This document shows, piece after piece, positions 24,396 to 35,450 of a stretch of DNA of 64,000 nucleotides. How positions within the stretch are numbered: the first letter of the stretch is position 1; every line of letters begins with the position of its first letter. The position numbers and the translations under genes were made by a program. Below the pieces are notes generated by a model that made no database searches, had not been told where the DNA came from, and worked only from the letters and a program-made list of their open reading frames with translations. Source of the DNA: Lithobates sylvaticus (lineage: Eukaryota > Chordata > Amphibia > Anura > Ranidae); assembly GCA_028564925.1 (NCBI GenBank), contig CM053030.1:405433603-405497602 (forward strand). The letters run 5' to 3'.

Positions 24396-25207
24396 TACCA
24401 TATATACTCGAGTATAATCCGAGTTTTTCAGCACATTTTTTTGTGCTGAATGTGCCCCCCTCGGCTTATACTCGAGTCAAGCACTTTTCTGCAGCAGAGA
24501 ATGACATTTTCTGACCCGACTTTGGGGCCCCGTATCTCGGGGCCACTTGATGCTAGAAACCCCAACTTGGTGTGCAAACCCAGTGGAACTAGCACTACAA
24601 CATATCCAAATGAGGGGTTCGTAGCACCAAGTGGCCCCGAGATACGGGGCCCCAAAGTCGGTTCGGAAAATGTCATTCTCTGCTGCAGAAAAGTGCTCGA
24701 CATTTTCTGACCCGACTTTGGGGCCCCGTATCTCAGGGCCACTTAGTGCTAGGAACCCCAACTTGGTGTACAAACCCAGTGGAACTAGCACTACAACATA
24801 TCCAAATGTGGGGTTCCTAGCACCAAGTGGCCCCGAGATACAGGGCCCCAAAATCGGTCAACTGTGTCCATCTGCAGCAATGTCATTTCGGGACCCTTTG
24901 GGTCCAGAGACCACAAATTTTGGCTGCAGCTAGGGGGCATCTGGGAACCCTTAACTACCAGTTTGAAGTTCGGGGGACCTATGGCTGCAAATGGGCACAG
25001 TGAGGCATGCAAATGGGCACAGTGAGGCTGCAAATGGGCACAGTGAGGCTGCAAATGGGCATTGTTGACCCTCTTTTCCACTTACAGTAGCTGCGCATTT
25101 CTCACCCTAGGCTTATACTCGAGTCAATACGTTTTCCAAGTTTTTTGTGGTAAAATTAGGTGCCTCTGCATATATTCGTTTCAGCTTATACTCGAGTATA
25201 TACGGTA
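24396..25207. mobile_element. Inverted-repeat element with TATACTCGAGTATA ends
   Basis: The ends TACCATATATACTCGAGTAT and ATACTCGAGTATATACGGTA are about 24-bp inverted repeats, and extra copies of CTTATACTCGAGTCAA lie just inside both ends. The core is an alternating inverted array of a GGGGCCCCGTATCTCGG-centred block (24512-24860), then a short array of CACAGTGAGGCTGCAAATGGG (24990-25060). It is non-coding. The superfamily was not assigned. Confidence 0.75.
24480..24862. repeat. Alternating inverted/tandem block
   Basis: CGACTTTGGGGCCCCGTATC occurs forward near 24517 and 24713 and inverted near 24635 and 24830 (the last with one change). This gives a direct period of about 196 bp composed of back-to-back inverted halves. 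Both strands therefore read the same peptide-like strings, so those frames are not genes. Confidence 0.85.
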
Positions 25208-25225
25208 TATCCACAGCAACACATA

Positions 25226-25545
25226 GGGGGTTATTTACTAAAGACAAATTCACTTTGCACTACAAGTGCAAACTACAAGTGCAAAGTACACTTGAAATTG
25301 CACTGAAAGTGCACTTGAAAGTGCAGACGCTGTAGATCCGAGGGGGATATGCAAGGAAAATAAAAAACAGCATTTTAGCTTGCACATGATTGGATAATAA
25401 AATCAGCACAGCTTCCCCTCATGTCAGATCTACCCCTCAGATTTACGGCGACTGCACTTCCAAGTGCACTTTCAGTGCAATTTCAAGTGCACTTGTAGTT
25501 TGCACTTGTAGTGCAAAGTGAATTTGCCTTTCGTAAGTAACCCCC
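25226..25545. mobile_element. MITE with GGGGGTTATTTAC ends, copy 1
   Basis: The ends GGGGGTTATTTACTAAAGAC and CTTTCGTAAGTAACCCCC are flanked by ATA on both sides. Inside are repeated inverted TGCACTTGTAGT / ACTACAAGTGCA words. It is non-coding. Related copies lie at 37130, 37894 and 38257. Confidence 0.85.
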
Positions 25546-26259
25546 ATAGTCCCAGAAAGAAATTTACCTCTCCTCCTTGCATGTGTGCATAAGGCGTGTG
25601 CGCCCCTGCCCAGATATTTTGAGGAAGCAATGCAATGAACCTGGACCCAGCAGCAGTGAATAAGAATATGTACCAGGATCCGTTAAAGGAGTTCTGTAGG
25701 ATGTACCCATTTAAAGGGTTTAAGACCACTTTGACTTCCAGAAGTCCTATACTACAGTAAACATTTCATCTACCGTAATTGCATTTGTTATCTTGAAAAG
25801 CTGGTATAAAAATTGTTGGTGAAAAAAGCACTTGTGGGTTTAACCAGTCATTGTCTGCGTAATCATTTTCCATAGGTGCGATGGCAGGAGTATGTCCTTT
25901 GCCTATAAACCTTGAATACAGACCCCTTGCACACCATTTTAGTGCAGTGCAGCCCCACCACAGGAAGCCTGTCAAAGTCTATGGTAGGCTGCAGCTGGGC
26001 AAGGCTGAACGTTATACTGAGTGGTACTGGCATACAGGGCCCTGTGTGTTCAGAGACGGATGTCTGGATAACATAAGACCTGCAGGGAATGATGCACAGC
26101 AGCTGGTCAGCCCTGTGTGCAAAGGGCTTAAAAAGTGTCCTCTTTTTATTTCAGAAAGCTGAAAGGCACAGTATGCTGCTACTATCCTCAAGTACTGGAT
26201 GTGAAGTATACATTTCAGTATACATTGGAGTTATTGTTGCTAAATGTAACTCTAATTTT
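25546..26259. other. Non-coding, no recognised element
   Basis: No repeat ends were recognised. The 93-codon frame at 25881-26162 shows no domain features. Confidence 0.4.
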
Positions 26260-26701
26260 AAAAGTGATGGGGTTTACAAAAAAAAACCTTCTACTCAGCT
26301 AGGTGGATGCAGCATCAATCCAATGCTGCATCTCCCCCCGCCGGTGTCATTGCATTGAGAACTGAGCAATCAAAGGCAGAGTTTTTGCCTCCACTTTGAG
26401 CAGAGTGGTGATTAACGGTTCTCTGCTCTGCCCCTCCAGCGCTCACTGGAGCACTGGCTGGGGAGAGAGCAGTTGGCTCAGTCTCCCAGTGGCACAGCTG
26501 AGAGGCTGAGCCAGCTACCAGTCCAGTCATCTGGGTTGATCCAGAATGTAAAGTCAGGGGTTTTTCCCCAGCCTGGACAGGTTGAGTGACATCAGCTGAC
26601 AGCGGGCTGTCACCTAAAAACAGTTTACATGAATGAAGAATGAACTGCACTCCTGTGATCCACAGAAGTAGAGTCAAAAAAGCTTGCACCACACTACACC
26701 T
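26260..26701 (-). mobile_element. Non-autonomous DNA element (CTGTGGATCACAGGAGTGCA family)
   Basis: Read on the minus strand it matches 33279-33693: CTGTGGATCACAGGAGTGCA near its start, GGCTCAG-CTCTCAGC, GCGCT-CAGT and CTCAGTTCTCA in the same order. The boundaries are approximate. Its minus-strand start lies against the TTAA of the next element. It is non-coding. Confidence 0.6.
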
Positions 26702-26705
26702 TTAA

Positions 26706-27466
26706 CTGATTCTATACTGGACACTTTCACTCCCTTCCTGCCCAGGCCAATTTTCAGCTTTCAGCATTGTCACATTTTGAATGACAATCGCGTGGTCATG
26801 CAACAGTGTACCCAAAAAAACAAAAAAGACAAATTTTTCTCCTTCACTGATGTGCGCTCATGAGGCGCCACTGATGTGCACTGATAGGCGGCACTGGTGA
26901 GGCGGTACTGATGAGCACTGATGAGGAGGCACTAATATGCAGCACTGATAGACAGCACTGATGAGCATTGTTAGGTGGCACTGATAGGTGGCACTGATGG
27001 GCACTTAAAGGTGGCTCTGATGGGTACTGATAGGCAGCACTGATGAACAGGCACTGGTGGTCACTGAAAGGCAGCACTTACTGGCATCACTGCTGGGGCT
27101 GCACCGATAATCAGGGCACTGCTGATCAGTGCCCTGATTATCTGTGCAGATCTCCTCTGTGAGGAAATGCCGCTGATCGGCTTGCCTCACATGCTGTCAG
27201 TATGAGGAGAGGAAAGCTGATAACTGGCATTTCCTTGTTTTGTTTTGATTGGACACAGCTGATTACATGGGTAAAGAGCCTCGTCATTGACGCTTTACTG
27301 AGATCAGTGACATCAAGTGTCCCAGGGACACAGCGCACCGCCACTTGCTGTGCTGCATGCCCCCGCAGGCGTGCAAGCGCAGCAACAGTGGGACAACGCC
27401 ATATGACGTCAGAACGAGAGAGCCACCTTGCGCCCGTCATTTTACTATATAGCGGGCGGAAGGTGG
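26706..27466 (-). mobile_element. piggyBac-type non-autonomous element
   Basis: TTAA flanks it at 26702-26705 and 27467-27470. Its minus-strand 5' end CCACCTTCCGCCCGC and its tail, a GAAGGGAGTGAAAGTGTCC-like end, match the family. A minisatellite (26850-27115) fills much of it. It is non-coding. Confidence 0.75.
26850..27115. repeat. Minisatellite of GGCACTGAT units
   Basis: About 16 degenerate units resemble GGCACTGATAGGTGGCACTG and GGGCACTGATGAGG, with a basic period of 12-16 bp. Frames through it give Ser/His/Gln-rich strings that are not genes. Confidence 0.9.
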
Positions 27467-27470
27467 TTAA

Positions 27471-28267
27471 AGCTGCCTGAACTCTAGGCAGATAAAGAAG
27501 ACACAAATGAATGCAGTTCTGTATTTAAAAAATACATCCTTAAGCCCAGGTTCACACTGCTACGACCTCAGAGATTGCATATGATTCGCACCCGCACTGC
27601 AGGTGCTGATCACATGCGATCTCTGAGCAATGCGAGTTCAGGGTCCCTGCTGAAGAACTACTGAGACTAAAATCAATAGGAAAAGTCACATGCGGCCCCT
27701 AATCACTAAAGAATACATCTTTTTATGTAAATCTGTCATAAAGCCTTGCAATTCAAACTGAGCTTATGTTGGAAAAAACACATTAGCAGTGGTTACCTTC
27801 AGTGAAAACCACACGTCAAACTGATCACTATTTCCGGAGAAATAGGTCCAAGGTTTAAGTTTGCAGAAATGGAGTTTATGCATTTTTTTCATTGCATGCT
27901 CAGTTTAAATTGCTCAGGCTTATGACAAGTCTACTTTAAATACAGTAACCCACAGTAAGCAATTAGAATTCATTCTGCTGTGCATGAGTAGTTGCCGTGG
28001 GTTAATGCACTTAACAATTAGCTATCTGTATTAAAGCAGGACATGTTCTGCTTGTGTTTTGCTTTCAGCAAGTCTCCGCAGAGAAGGACTGAAAAAAAGG
28101 GGGGGAAAAAAGCACTAGAAGTATTATAAAGAGACACAGTTACTTTGACCATTGATAGCAAAGTGATGGCCTTTATGGATCGCAGTCCACTGACCAATTT
28201 AGGCCTCATACATACTGGACATTTTTAACACTGCTCTTAGGGCATCTGGTGTTTTTTTTTCTGCCTC
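27471..28267. other. Mostly non-coding, with a MITE fragment
   Basis: A stretch from 27541 to about 27700 starts TTAAGCCCAGGTTCACACTGC. It resembles one end of the CACACTG Harbinger-type family, but no opposite end was found. The rest holds nothing recognised. Confidence 0.4.
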
Positions 28268-28270
28268 TTA

Positions 28271-28696
28271 TGCCGCGTACACACGGTTGGAATTCTTGTC
28301 GGAAAAAGCTCTGATGGTTTTCCCGTCGGAATTCCAACGGAATTTCACTCAAACTGTCTTGCCTACACATGGTCACACCAAATTCCAACGGTCAATAACA
28401 CCACGCCTTCAAAAACTTTCGACTGCACTATAAAAGGGAAGTTTAATGCTTCTGAGCATGCGCCGAATTGTTTCCGAGCATGCGTCGGAATTTTGCGTGT
28501 CGGAATTGCATACACACGATCGGAAAATCCGATAGAAAGGTTTTCCGTCGGAAAAATTAAGAACAGGTTCTGAAACCAAAGTCCGTCGGAAATTCCGACA
28601 GAAAAAGACCGATGGGCATACACACGGTCGGAAAATCCGATGAAAAGCTCCCATCAGACTGTTTACATTGGATATTCTGACCGTGTGTACGCGGCA
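28271..28696. mobile_element. Harbinger-type MITE (TGCCGCGTACACACGG ends)
   Basis: The ends TGCCGCGTACACACGGTTGG and CCGTGTGTACGCGGCA are flanked by TTA (28268-28270) and TAA (28697-28699). The body has many GTCGGAA/TTCCGAC inverted words. It is non-coding. Its right TAA is also the left duplication of the next element. Confidence 0.85.
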
Positions 28697-28699
28697 TAA

Positions 28700-29052
28700 G
28701 GCTACTTTCACACTGAGGCGCTGGGCACGCTAGCCGTCATTTTAGCATCGCTTTTCGGCCGCTAGCGGGGCAGTTTTACCCCCGCTAGCGGCGCTTTGCA
28801 GGTGAGTTTGGAGCACTGCCCCATTGTTTTCAATGTTAAGGGGCGCTTTATGAGCGGTAAATTCACCGCTCCTACAGCGCTCCAAAGATGCGGCTTGCGG
28901 GACATTTTTCAGCGTCCTGCAAGCGCACCGCTGCAGTGTGAAAGCCCTCGGACTTTCACACTGGAGAGACAGCAGCGGCTGTTTGAAGGCGCTTTGCAAG
29001 CGCTATTTTTAGAACTTTAGTGCCTGCAAAGCGCCTCAGTGTGAAAGGGGCC
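28700..29052. mobile_element. Harbinger-type MITE (TTTCACACTGAGGCG ends)
   Basis: The ends GGCTACTTTCACACTGAGGC and GCCTCAGTGTGAAAGGGGCC are flanked by TAA at 28697-28699 and 29053-29055. The GC-rich body contains internal hairpins (CCGCTAGCGG, GCGCTTTGCA). It is non-coding and sits directly against the previous MITE. Confidence 0.88.
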
Positions 29053-29055
29053 TAA

Positions 29056-29959
29056 ATGCCCCTGAGGGTTTTTTTTACTAAAACTGGAGTGTGCAAAATC
29101 TGGTGCATAGAAACCAATCAGTTTCCACCAGTTTGAACAATCTGAAGTTGAAGCTGATTGGCTAACATACTAGATTCTGACTGCACCAGTTTGAGTAGAT
29201 CTCACTGTATGTGTCCATACACACATAGGTGTTTAGAGGCAGAAAAACAAAAAAAAAACTGCGCTAAGCACGTTTAGCACTTGATTGTTAATTAATTTAA
29301 ATGGAAAATTATTATTCTGGCTAATGAAATTAATAATGCCCAAGCGCATGGCATGCCTAAACACATTACATGTGTTTACAAGCGTTTTTTTCTGCCAAAA
29401 TGCTGTTGCCAGGAGGAAAGGCGTCTAGGACAGATGGCCAAAGCGTCCTGCGTGCACAAGGCCTTATACTTACCCATCTGCATTGCCTCTCACTCCATCT
29501 GAGCCTTTCCACCATTGTTCTAATTGGGTGAACTTCCACTTTGTGACTGTGCCTGGGCCTAAATCATTAGACCCGTGGCAAACAATTAGGCGTAAACACT
29601 TTAGGAGGGGTAATGATGTTATCAACCTTGGTAAGCTTCAATGCAATAAGACACCAGAGCTTAGTCCGAGTGGGCTTCTGCAGCAGGCAGTCAGCGAAGT
29701 ATCAGAATGGTGAGCATAACTGGCCTTGGGGGTGGACAGTCATCAAACACTGAGGTTTATTTACTAAAGCTGGAGAGTGCAAAATCAAGCTCACTTTCAC
29801 ATTGAAAGCAATCACCTTCCAGGTTTTGTTGCCAAAGCTTAATTGAACAAGCTGAGGTAAGAAGCTAAAGTCCAGTTCATTAAAAAAAAAATAAAGATTT
29901 TGCGGTAAACGAAAAAAAAAAAATATTTGGCAGTAAATATCGCAAAAAAATGTGCGGTA
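29056..29959. other. Mixed repeat fragments and single-copy-looking DNA
   Basis: 29060-29470 holds fragments of TACTAAAACTGGAGTGTGCAA and GTGTTTAGAGGCAGAAAAAC type repeats. The latter is also seen at 42240-42420 in the opposite orientation. 29480-29720 looks single-copy and has TAATTGGGTG, AAATCATTAG and AACAATTAGGCG words, a possible short conserved block. Confidence 0.35.
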
Positions 29960-30440
29960 ATCTGGTAAAGTGATTGTAAGGGTTTGTTTTATTTTTTAAA
30001 TAACAAACATATCATACTTACCTCCACCGTGCAGCTCGTTTTGCACAGAGTGGCCCTGAACCCCGTCTTCTGGGGTCCCCCGTTGCCTCTCGTGGCTCCT
30101 CCCCACTCCAGATAACCCCCTAGGAGAAGCACTCTCCCGAGGGGGTTACCTTGCGTGTGCACTACCGAGTCCAGCATTCGGCGTCCATAGCCACCGAATG
30201 TATGATTTGGCCCCGCCCCCCGGTGGCCACATCATTAGATTTGATTGACAGCAGCGGGAGACAATGGTTGCGCTGCTATCAAATCTATCCAATCAAGAAC
30301 CCTGGGCAGAGAGACAGCGCGTCCAGGGCTCAGGTAAGTAAAACGGGGGGGGGGGGGGGGGGTGAGGGGCCAGTCACTGGCAGGTGTTTTTTCACCTTAA
30401 TGCATAGGAGGATGCATTAAGGTGAAAAAACACGAACGAA
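29960..30440 (-). mobile_element. Non-autonomous element (ATGACAAGTTTGTTAT / CACCTTAATGCAT family)
   Basis: Read on the minus strand it runs from TTTTTTCACCTTAATGCATC through a GC-rich core with CAATCAAATC-TGATG to GAGGTAAGTATGATATGTTTG. The plus-strand element at 57388-57874 and the one ending at 42882 follow the same order. A G run lies at 30343-30362. It is non-coding. Confidence 0.65.
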
Positions 30441-30929
30441 ACAGGAACTAAAAAAGGGTGCAATATTTAACACCACCCTTTTGGTGGCGGTAACTAATGC
30501 GGTATCAGAAAGAGGGGTCTATTCAATCCCTCCTGAGTACACAAGTATTTTTTTTATTAAATGAAAAAGGCATCACGTTCAGTGCAAATTAAATACAAAC
30601 ATCGGCTGAAATTTAACATCAAGAACTTTTAAAAAAAAAAATTATAATATACGTTGTTTACAAACGTGCAACAATGGAGTATGTCAACCATGACAATTAC
30701 TCCAGCTAGAAATGACCTCTTGAAGAGGCCACTATAATATAACCAAAAGTATGATACTTTTTGGTTATATACACCATTACAACAAGTTAAACTTGGATAG
30801 GAACATGAAAAATAAGTAAAAATGTTTAAAAAATGTAAAAAAAATATAGTCATGTTTTCTTTGGTTTTCACAATATAGACATAGACAGCAGCAGAAAATT
30901 GGGCCAAAAACATAGAACAATCAAGTAAA
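30441..30929. other. Non-coding, no recognised element
   Basis: AT-rich. The 94-codon minus-strand frame is Phe/Tyr-rich, low in complexity, and unlikely to be coding. Confidence 0.4.
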
Positions 30930-31650
30930 GAGTATGGTATAAAAAAGACCGCGCTGACCTAAATATGGACCTAAAATCTATATGAATAAAGGTTTCAGTA
31001 ATAAGAGATAACCAGATAGCAATAGAAAACAAGAAAAACTGTGCCACAAAAAAAAATATATGTAAATAGCAAAACCCAGTGGGATTTAAACATTAAGCAA
31101 TAATCAAAATGATAGCTAATGCAGGATTTCACAAAACGTGATGACAGTCCATAGATATGGGCAAAATGATGGTAGACAAAAAATTGTACAGTCTATGATA
31201 TATCCAGTTCTTCATAGAACCACCATGGTGCACACAAATAATGCAAGTGAATCCCGCCACCAGTATTGAGGCTGCTTACCAGAAAGTCGATTTCAAAAGG
31301 CACAGCTCCTCACAAACAGGACTGGACGTCCAGCGCCACACTTCCCCAAATGGACAGAACACAAGCCTTTAGACTCAGCAGTCAGTGGATACTCAGCAGC
31401 CAGTGGATGACATATTAGCATGGACCATGTAAGTTAAATTAAAGAGACCATAGCGTAATACTGTAAAAAACACTGCGTTTAATAAAAATAGGTGTATACA
31501 AAGTACTCACATTAGAGCAGGTAAATTGCGCTTAGTAAAAAAATGCCGGCCGGCATACATGGAGCCCTTCCTCCTCGTCTTGAGCGTGGTGATGTCACTA
31601 CACGCCCCCCCAGACGCGTTTCGTCATTAGTAAGACGTTCTCAAGATGTC
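30930..31650 (-). mobile_element. Penelope-like terminal repeat fragment with hammerhead-like box
   Basis: A fossil PLE pseudo-LTR on the minus strand. The GACGAAACGCGTC box lies at 31613-31625 (complement), preceded by a stem-forming stretch. Downstream come an ATAAACGC-type region and an AGCGCGGTC box near the end at about 30950. No coding part remains. It is incomplete and no duplication was found. Confidence 0.6.
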
Positions 31651-31851
31651 TTACTAATGAGTAGTGTCTCTATTGGAAGATTTCCCCTCTATTATTTTTC
31701 TGGGGACAACCCAAAATTTTCTTTTACTTTCACTTTCAATGATAATGGTAAACAGGACAGATGGCACAGACAGCAACAAACACTGGCAGGTGTTCTAATC
31801 CCTCTCCACTCTATCCAAAATGTAAAACAAAGTTTTGACTTTAGTTATACT
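31651..31851 (+). repeat. Repeat fragment (GGAAGATTTCCCCTC family)
   Basis: The order GGAAGATTT-CC, GGGGACAAC, ACAGCAA, TCTAATCC-TCTC and ACTTTAACC recurs at about 54170-54470, and a fragment at 59600-59660 shares GATTTCCTCTCACTTCCTG. It was probably derived from a MITE of unknown class. Confidence 0.5.
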
Positions 31852-31855
31852 TTAA

Positions 31856-32754
31856 CCACTTGCCGACCAGCTGCCGCAGTTGTACTGTGGCAGAAAGGCA
31901 CGGCTGGGCGAAACGACATTATGTAACGTTGTTTCGCCCTGTGGCCACTAGGGGCGCGCACCGCATGCCCCCGGAGCCGATGCGAGTGCCCGGCTCATGT
32001 GATCGTAGCTGACACACGGAGAACTGGGATTTGTGTGTGTAAACACACAGTTTCCGGTTCTCTGAGGGGAGAAGAGACAGATTGTCTGTTCATACAGAGT
32101 ATGAACAGTGATCTGTCATCTCCCCTACACAGTCCCCTCCCCCTTCAGTTAGAATCACCTCCCAGGGAACACAATTAACCCCTTGATCGCCCCCTAGTGT
32201 GAACCCTTTCCCTGACAGTGCCATTTTTACAGTAATCAATGAATTTTTATAGCACTGATCGCTGTATAAATGCTAATGGTCCCAAAAATGTATCAAAATG
32301 TTCTGATGTGTCCGCGATAATGTCACACTCCCGATAAAAATCGCAGATCGCCGCCATTACTAGTAAAAAAAATTATAATAAAAATGCCATAAAACTATCC
32401 CCTATTTTGTAGACGCTTTAACTTTTGCGCAAACCAATCAATATACGCTTATTGCGCTTTTTTTTAACAAAAATATGTAGAAGAATACATATCGGCCTAA
32501 TCTGAGGAAAAAAACATTTTTTTCTACATATTTCTGGGGGATATTTATTATAGCAAAAAGTAAAAAATATTGTGTTTCTTCAAAATTGATGCTCTTTTTT
32601 TGTTTATAGCACAAAAAATAAAAACCGCAGAGGTGAGCAAATACATTTTTTTGTTGGGGTGCAATGTCGCAATTGTCATTTAAAGCAACGCAGTGCCGAA
32701 TCGCAAAAAGTGCTCTGGTCAGGAAGGGGGTAAAATCTTTTGGGGCTGAAGCGG
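31856..32754 (+). mobile_element. piggyBac-type non-autonomous element, about 900 bp
   Basis: TTAA flanks it at 31852-31855 and 32755-32758. The ends are CCACTTGCCGACCAGC and GGGGCTGAAGCGG. The body shares CCCTATTTTGTAGACGC, TTTTGCGCAAACC and ATATACGCTTATTG with the copy at 58324-59192. No transposase is present. This is a mobilisable relic of a family with at least six copies here. Confidence 0.8.
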
Positions 32755-32758
32755 TTAA

Positions 32759-33278
32759 CACTTTTTTTTCTGCCAAAACACTGTTGCTCCTGTGTGCATG
32801 AAGCCCTACTCTATTTTTTTTGGTACACATTTTTTTTTCTCGCCTACTATTAATCTGAACAAAGTTTATAAATTTACTTTGTGACAATACTCACACATTT
32901 ACTTCTGTGAAACGTATTCACTATGCCCTGTGGGTGTCACTGCTGTGTCACTGAGCCTGCCTTCTGAACTACAGAGTTGCTGAGAGGAGGAGTTCCAGGA
33001 GGCAGGGTCAGTACAGAATCACTGCTTGCAGGCAGCAAGGTACCATGGGATATGTAGTCCTTATAAATGTAAAGTAAACAGCAGAGCAGAAGCTTCAAAG
33101 CATGCAGAGAATCCAGGAAGTTGTGAAAAGAGATAGCCAGCAGACAGGCAGCACTCACAACATGAAAGAAGATTTTTCAAGTAAGCTTACATTGGATTAT
33201 CAAAAATTAACTATTGTTTGTATTACTACAATGTTGATATTATATAATAAAAGTGTATGCTGTGACCAAACATTTCCT
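32759..33278. other. Non-coding, no recognised element
   Basis: A short CTGCCAAAACACTGTTGC fragment lies at 32760-32810. The rest holds nothing recognised. Confidence 0.4.
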
Positions 33279-33693
33279 TTAAAAGAGAAGTACAGCAAAG
33301 CTCTTTTGGCTGTACGTCTCCTGTGGATCACAGGAGTGCATGTCACAGAGCCGGTCCGGGCTGTGGAAAGATTGTGACAATATGGTCGGGATCCACCCAC
33401 AATTCTGGACCGCCACCTGGCTCAGGCTCTCAGCGAGCTGCTGAGAGCCTGAGCCAGCTGCTTCCGCCCCCTCCACAACTCAGCGCTCCAGTAAGTGCGA
33501 TTGGGGGGGGGGGGGGCAGAGCAGACAGCAGTGACTGACAATCACCAGCTTTCTGCTCACGAGTGATCAGCGGTGTTTGATCGCTCAGTTCTCAGTTTTA
33601 GAAATGGCGGGGGATAAATTCAGCATCGGACTGCATCCACCTAGGTAAGTACGATTCTTGAAAAAAAAAAATAATACATACACTTCTCTTTTA
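33279..33693 (+). mobile_element. Non-autonomous DNA element (TTAAAAGAGAAGT ends)
   Basis: The 13-bp ends TTAAAAGAGAAGT (33279-33291) and ACTTCTCTTTTAA (33681-33693) are perfect inverted repeats. The body matches 26260-26701 on the opposite strand. A G run lies at 33503-33516. The right-end TTAA is where the next piggyBac-type repeat begins. Confidence 0.75.
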
Positions 33694-34732
33694 ACCCATT
33701 CCGGCCGAGCGTACGGACATCTGCAGCTGCAGGCATCATCCTGGTACCGTTGTCTAGAGCGAGCGATTGGCTATCCAAGTATAACAACCGATGCAGCTAA
33801 AAAGCCGCTCGGCTGTTATATCGGAGGAGCTGGAGGGGACGTCCCCCCCTCCCGCTGCCTCACGCCGCTCTTACCGGGCCTCCCGTTCCATCGGAAGGCC
33901 CGATCGAACATCCACCTCTTCCGACGGCTAGTGATAGACTGGCTTCGTTCCAGTCTCCTGGATGTAAACACGGAAGCGATGTCACAATGTCACTTTCTGT
34001 TTACTCGGCTGCCCATGGCGCCGGATTTAAAAAAAAATATACGGTATTCAGATACACCGTTTTCGGTGATCTGAATACTTTGAAGTGTAAAGGAGGGAGT
34101 TGGGGTCTTTTAAACCCCTGATCCCTCCATAAAGAGTACCTGTCCCACCTATTCCTGTAACAAGGGATGTTTACATTCCTTGTGACAGCAATAAAAGTGA
34201 TCAAATAAAAAAAAAAAAAAAAAAACACAATTTAATTATATAAAATTAAATAAAATAAATAAGAATTTTTTTTTTTTTTAAAGCGCCCCCTTCCCCGCGA
34301 GCTCGCGCAGCAAAAAACAAGCATATGGAAGTAGCGCCCGCATATGTAAACGGTGTTCAAATCACACATGTGAGGTATTGCCGTGATCGTCAGAGTGAGA
34401 GCAATAATTCTAGCACTAGACCTCCTCCGTAACTCTAACTTGGTATCCGTAAAACATTTTTAAAGTGTCACCTATGGAGATTTTTAGGTACCGTAGTTTG
34501 TTGCCATTCCACGAGGGCGTGCAATTATAAAGCGCAACATGTTTGGTATCTATTTACTCGGCGTAACATCATCACATTTCACACTATACAAAAAAATTGG
34601 GCTAACTTTACTGTTTATTTTTTTTAAAATTCACAAAAGTTTTTTTTCCCCAAAAAGTTGCGCTTAAAACACTGCTGCACAAATACCGTGTGACATAAAA
34701 TATTGCAACAATCGCCATTTTATTCTCTAGAT

Positions 34733-34880
34733 CAGGGATCCTCAAACTACGGCCCTCCAGCTGTTGCAGAACTACACATCCCATGAGGCATTGTAAAACT
34801 CTGACATTCACAGACATGACTAGGCATGATGGGAATTGTAGTTCCTGAACAACTGGAGGGCCGTAGTTTGAAGACCCCTG
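34733..34880. mobile_element. hAT-type MITE, 148 bp
   Basis: A perfect 8-bp duplication CTCTAGAT flanks it (34725-34732 and 34881-34888). The ends CAGGGATCCTCAAACTACGG and CCGTAGTTTGAAGACCCCTG are inverted. It belongs to the same family as 12019-12177. Confidence 0.93.
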
Positions 34881-34930
34881 CTCTAGATTCTCTGCTAAAA
34901 TATATATATATAATGTTTGGGGGTTCTAAG

Positions 34931-35327
34931 TAGACAATGTTCGTTTTGTTTTTTTCGTTTCCGTTGATTCGTAACGATTCGTACATTCGTAAGTCGTCGG
35001 TGTTCGGATTCGTAACGATTCGTACATTCGTAAGTCGTCGGTGTTCGTATTCGTAACGATTCGTACATTCGTAAGAGTTATTTTTCGTTGATTCGTTTTT
35101 TCGTTAGTTTAATTTTCGGACGCATTCGTATTTATTCGTACATTCGTAACATTCGTAGATTCGTTCGATTGGAATGATTCGTTAATCGGATTCGTACGAT
35201 TCGAACGATTCGTTATTCAGATTCGTACGATTCGAACGATTCGTTCATTCGTACGAAAACGAACGAACGAAAATAACGAAAAAAAACGAAAAACGAAAAA
35301 AAAAACGAAACTAATTGCACATGTCTA
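34931..35327. mobile_element. hAT-type element filled with ATTCGTACGATTCG words
   Basis: A perfect 8-bp duplication GTTCTAAG flanks it (34923-34930 and 35328-35335). The ends TAGACAATGTTCGTTTTG and CGAAACTAATTGCACATGTCTA are inverted repeats of hAT type. The body is a degenerate array of ATTCGTAACGATTCGTACAT words on one side and its A-rich complement on the other. It is non-coding. Confidence 0.9.
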
Positions 35328-35450
35328 GTTCTAAGTCAATTTCTAGCAAAAAATATGAATTTTAACTTGTAAACACCAAATGTCAGAAATAGGCGTAGTC
35401 ATGAAAGGCATACTCATGTAATAAAGATAGTATATTATAATATATAATAA

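Larger units (their letters stand above)
33694..35412 (+). mobile_element. piggyBac-type non-autonomous element, right end lost, two hAT-type inserts
   Basis: It starts at TTAA (33690-33693) with CCCATTCCGGCCGAGCGTAC, an altered family end. The late family blocks (GGCGTAACATCATC, TTGCAACAATCGCC, CACCAAATGTCAGAAA) follow. Inserts at 34733-34880 and 34931-35327 interrupt it, and the family sequence continues across both (CTCTAGATTCTCTGC, then GGTTCTAAGTCAATTTCTAGC). No right-hand TTAA was found. It is non-coding. Confidence 0.65.

Noticed and set aside
24428-24933. Protein-like frames on both strands with shared peptides
   Set aside because: They arise from an alternating inverted repeat, so both strands give the same strings.
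30629-30913. Membrane-protein-like frame, Phe/Tyr-rich
   Set aside because: AT-rich sequence gives such frames by chance. There is no start context or family motif.
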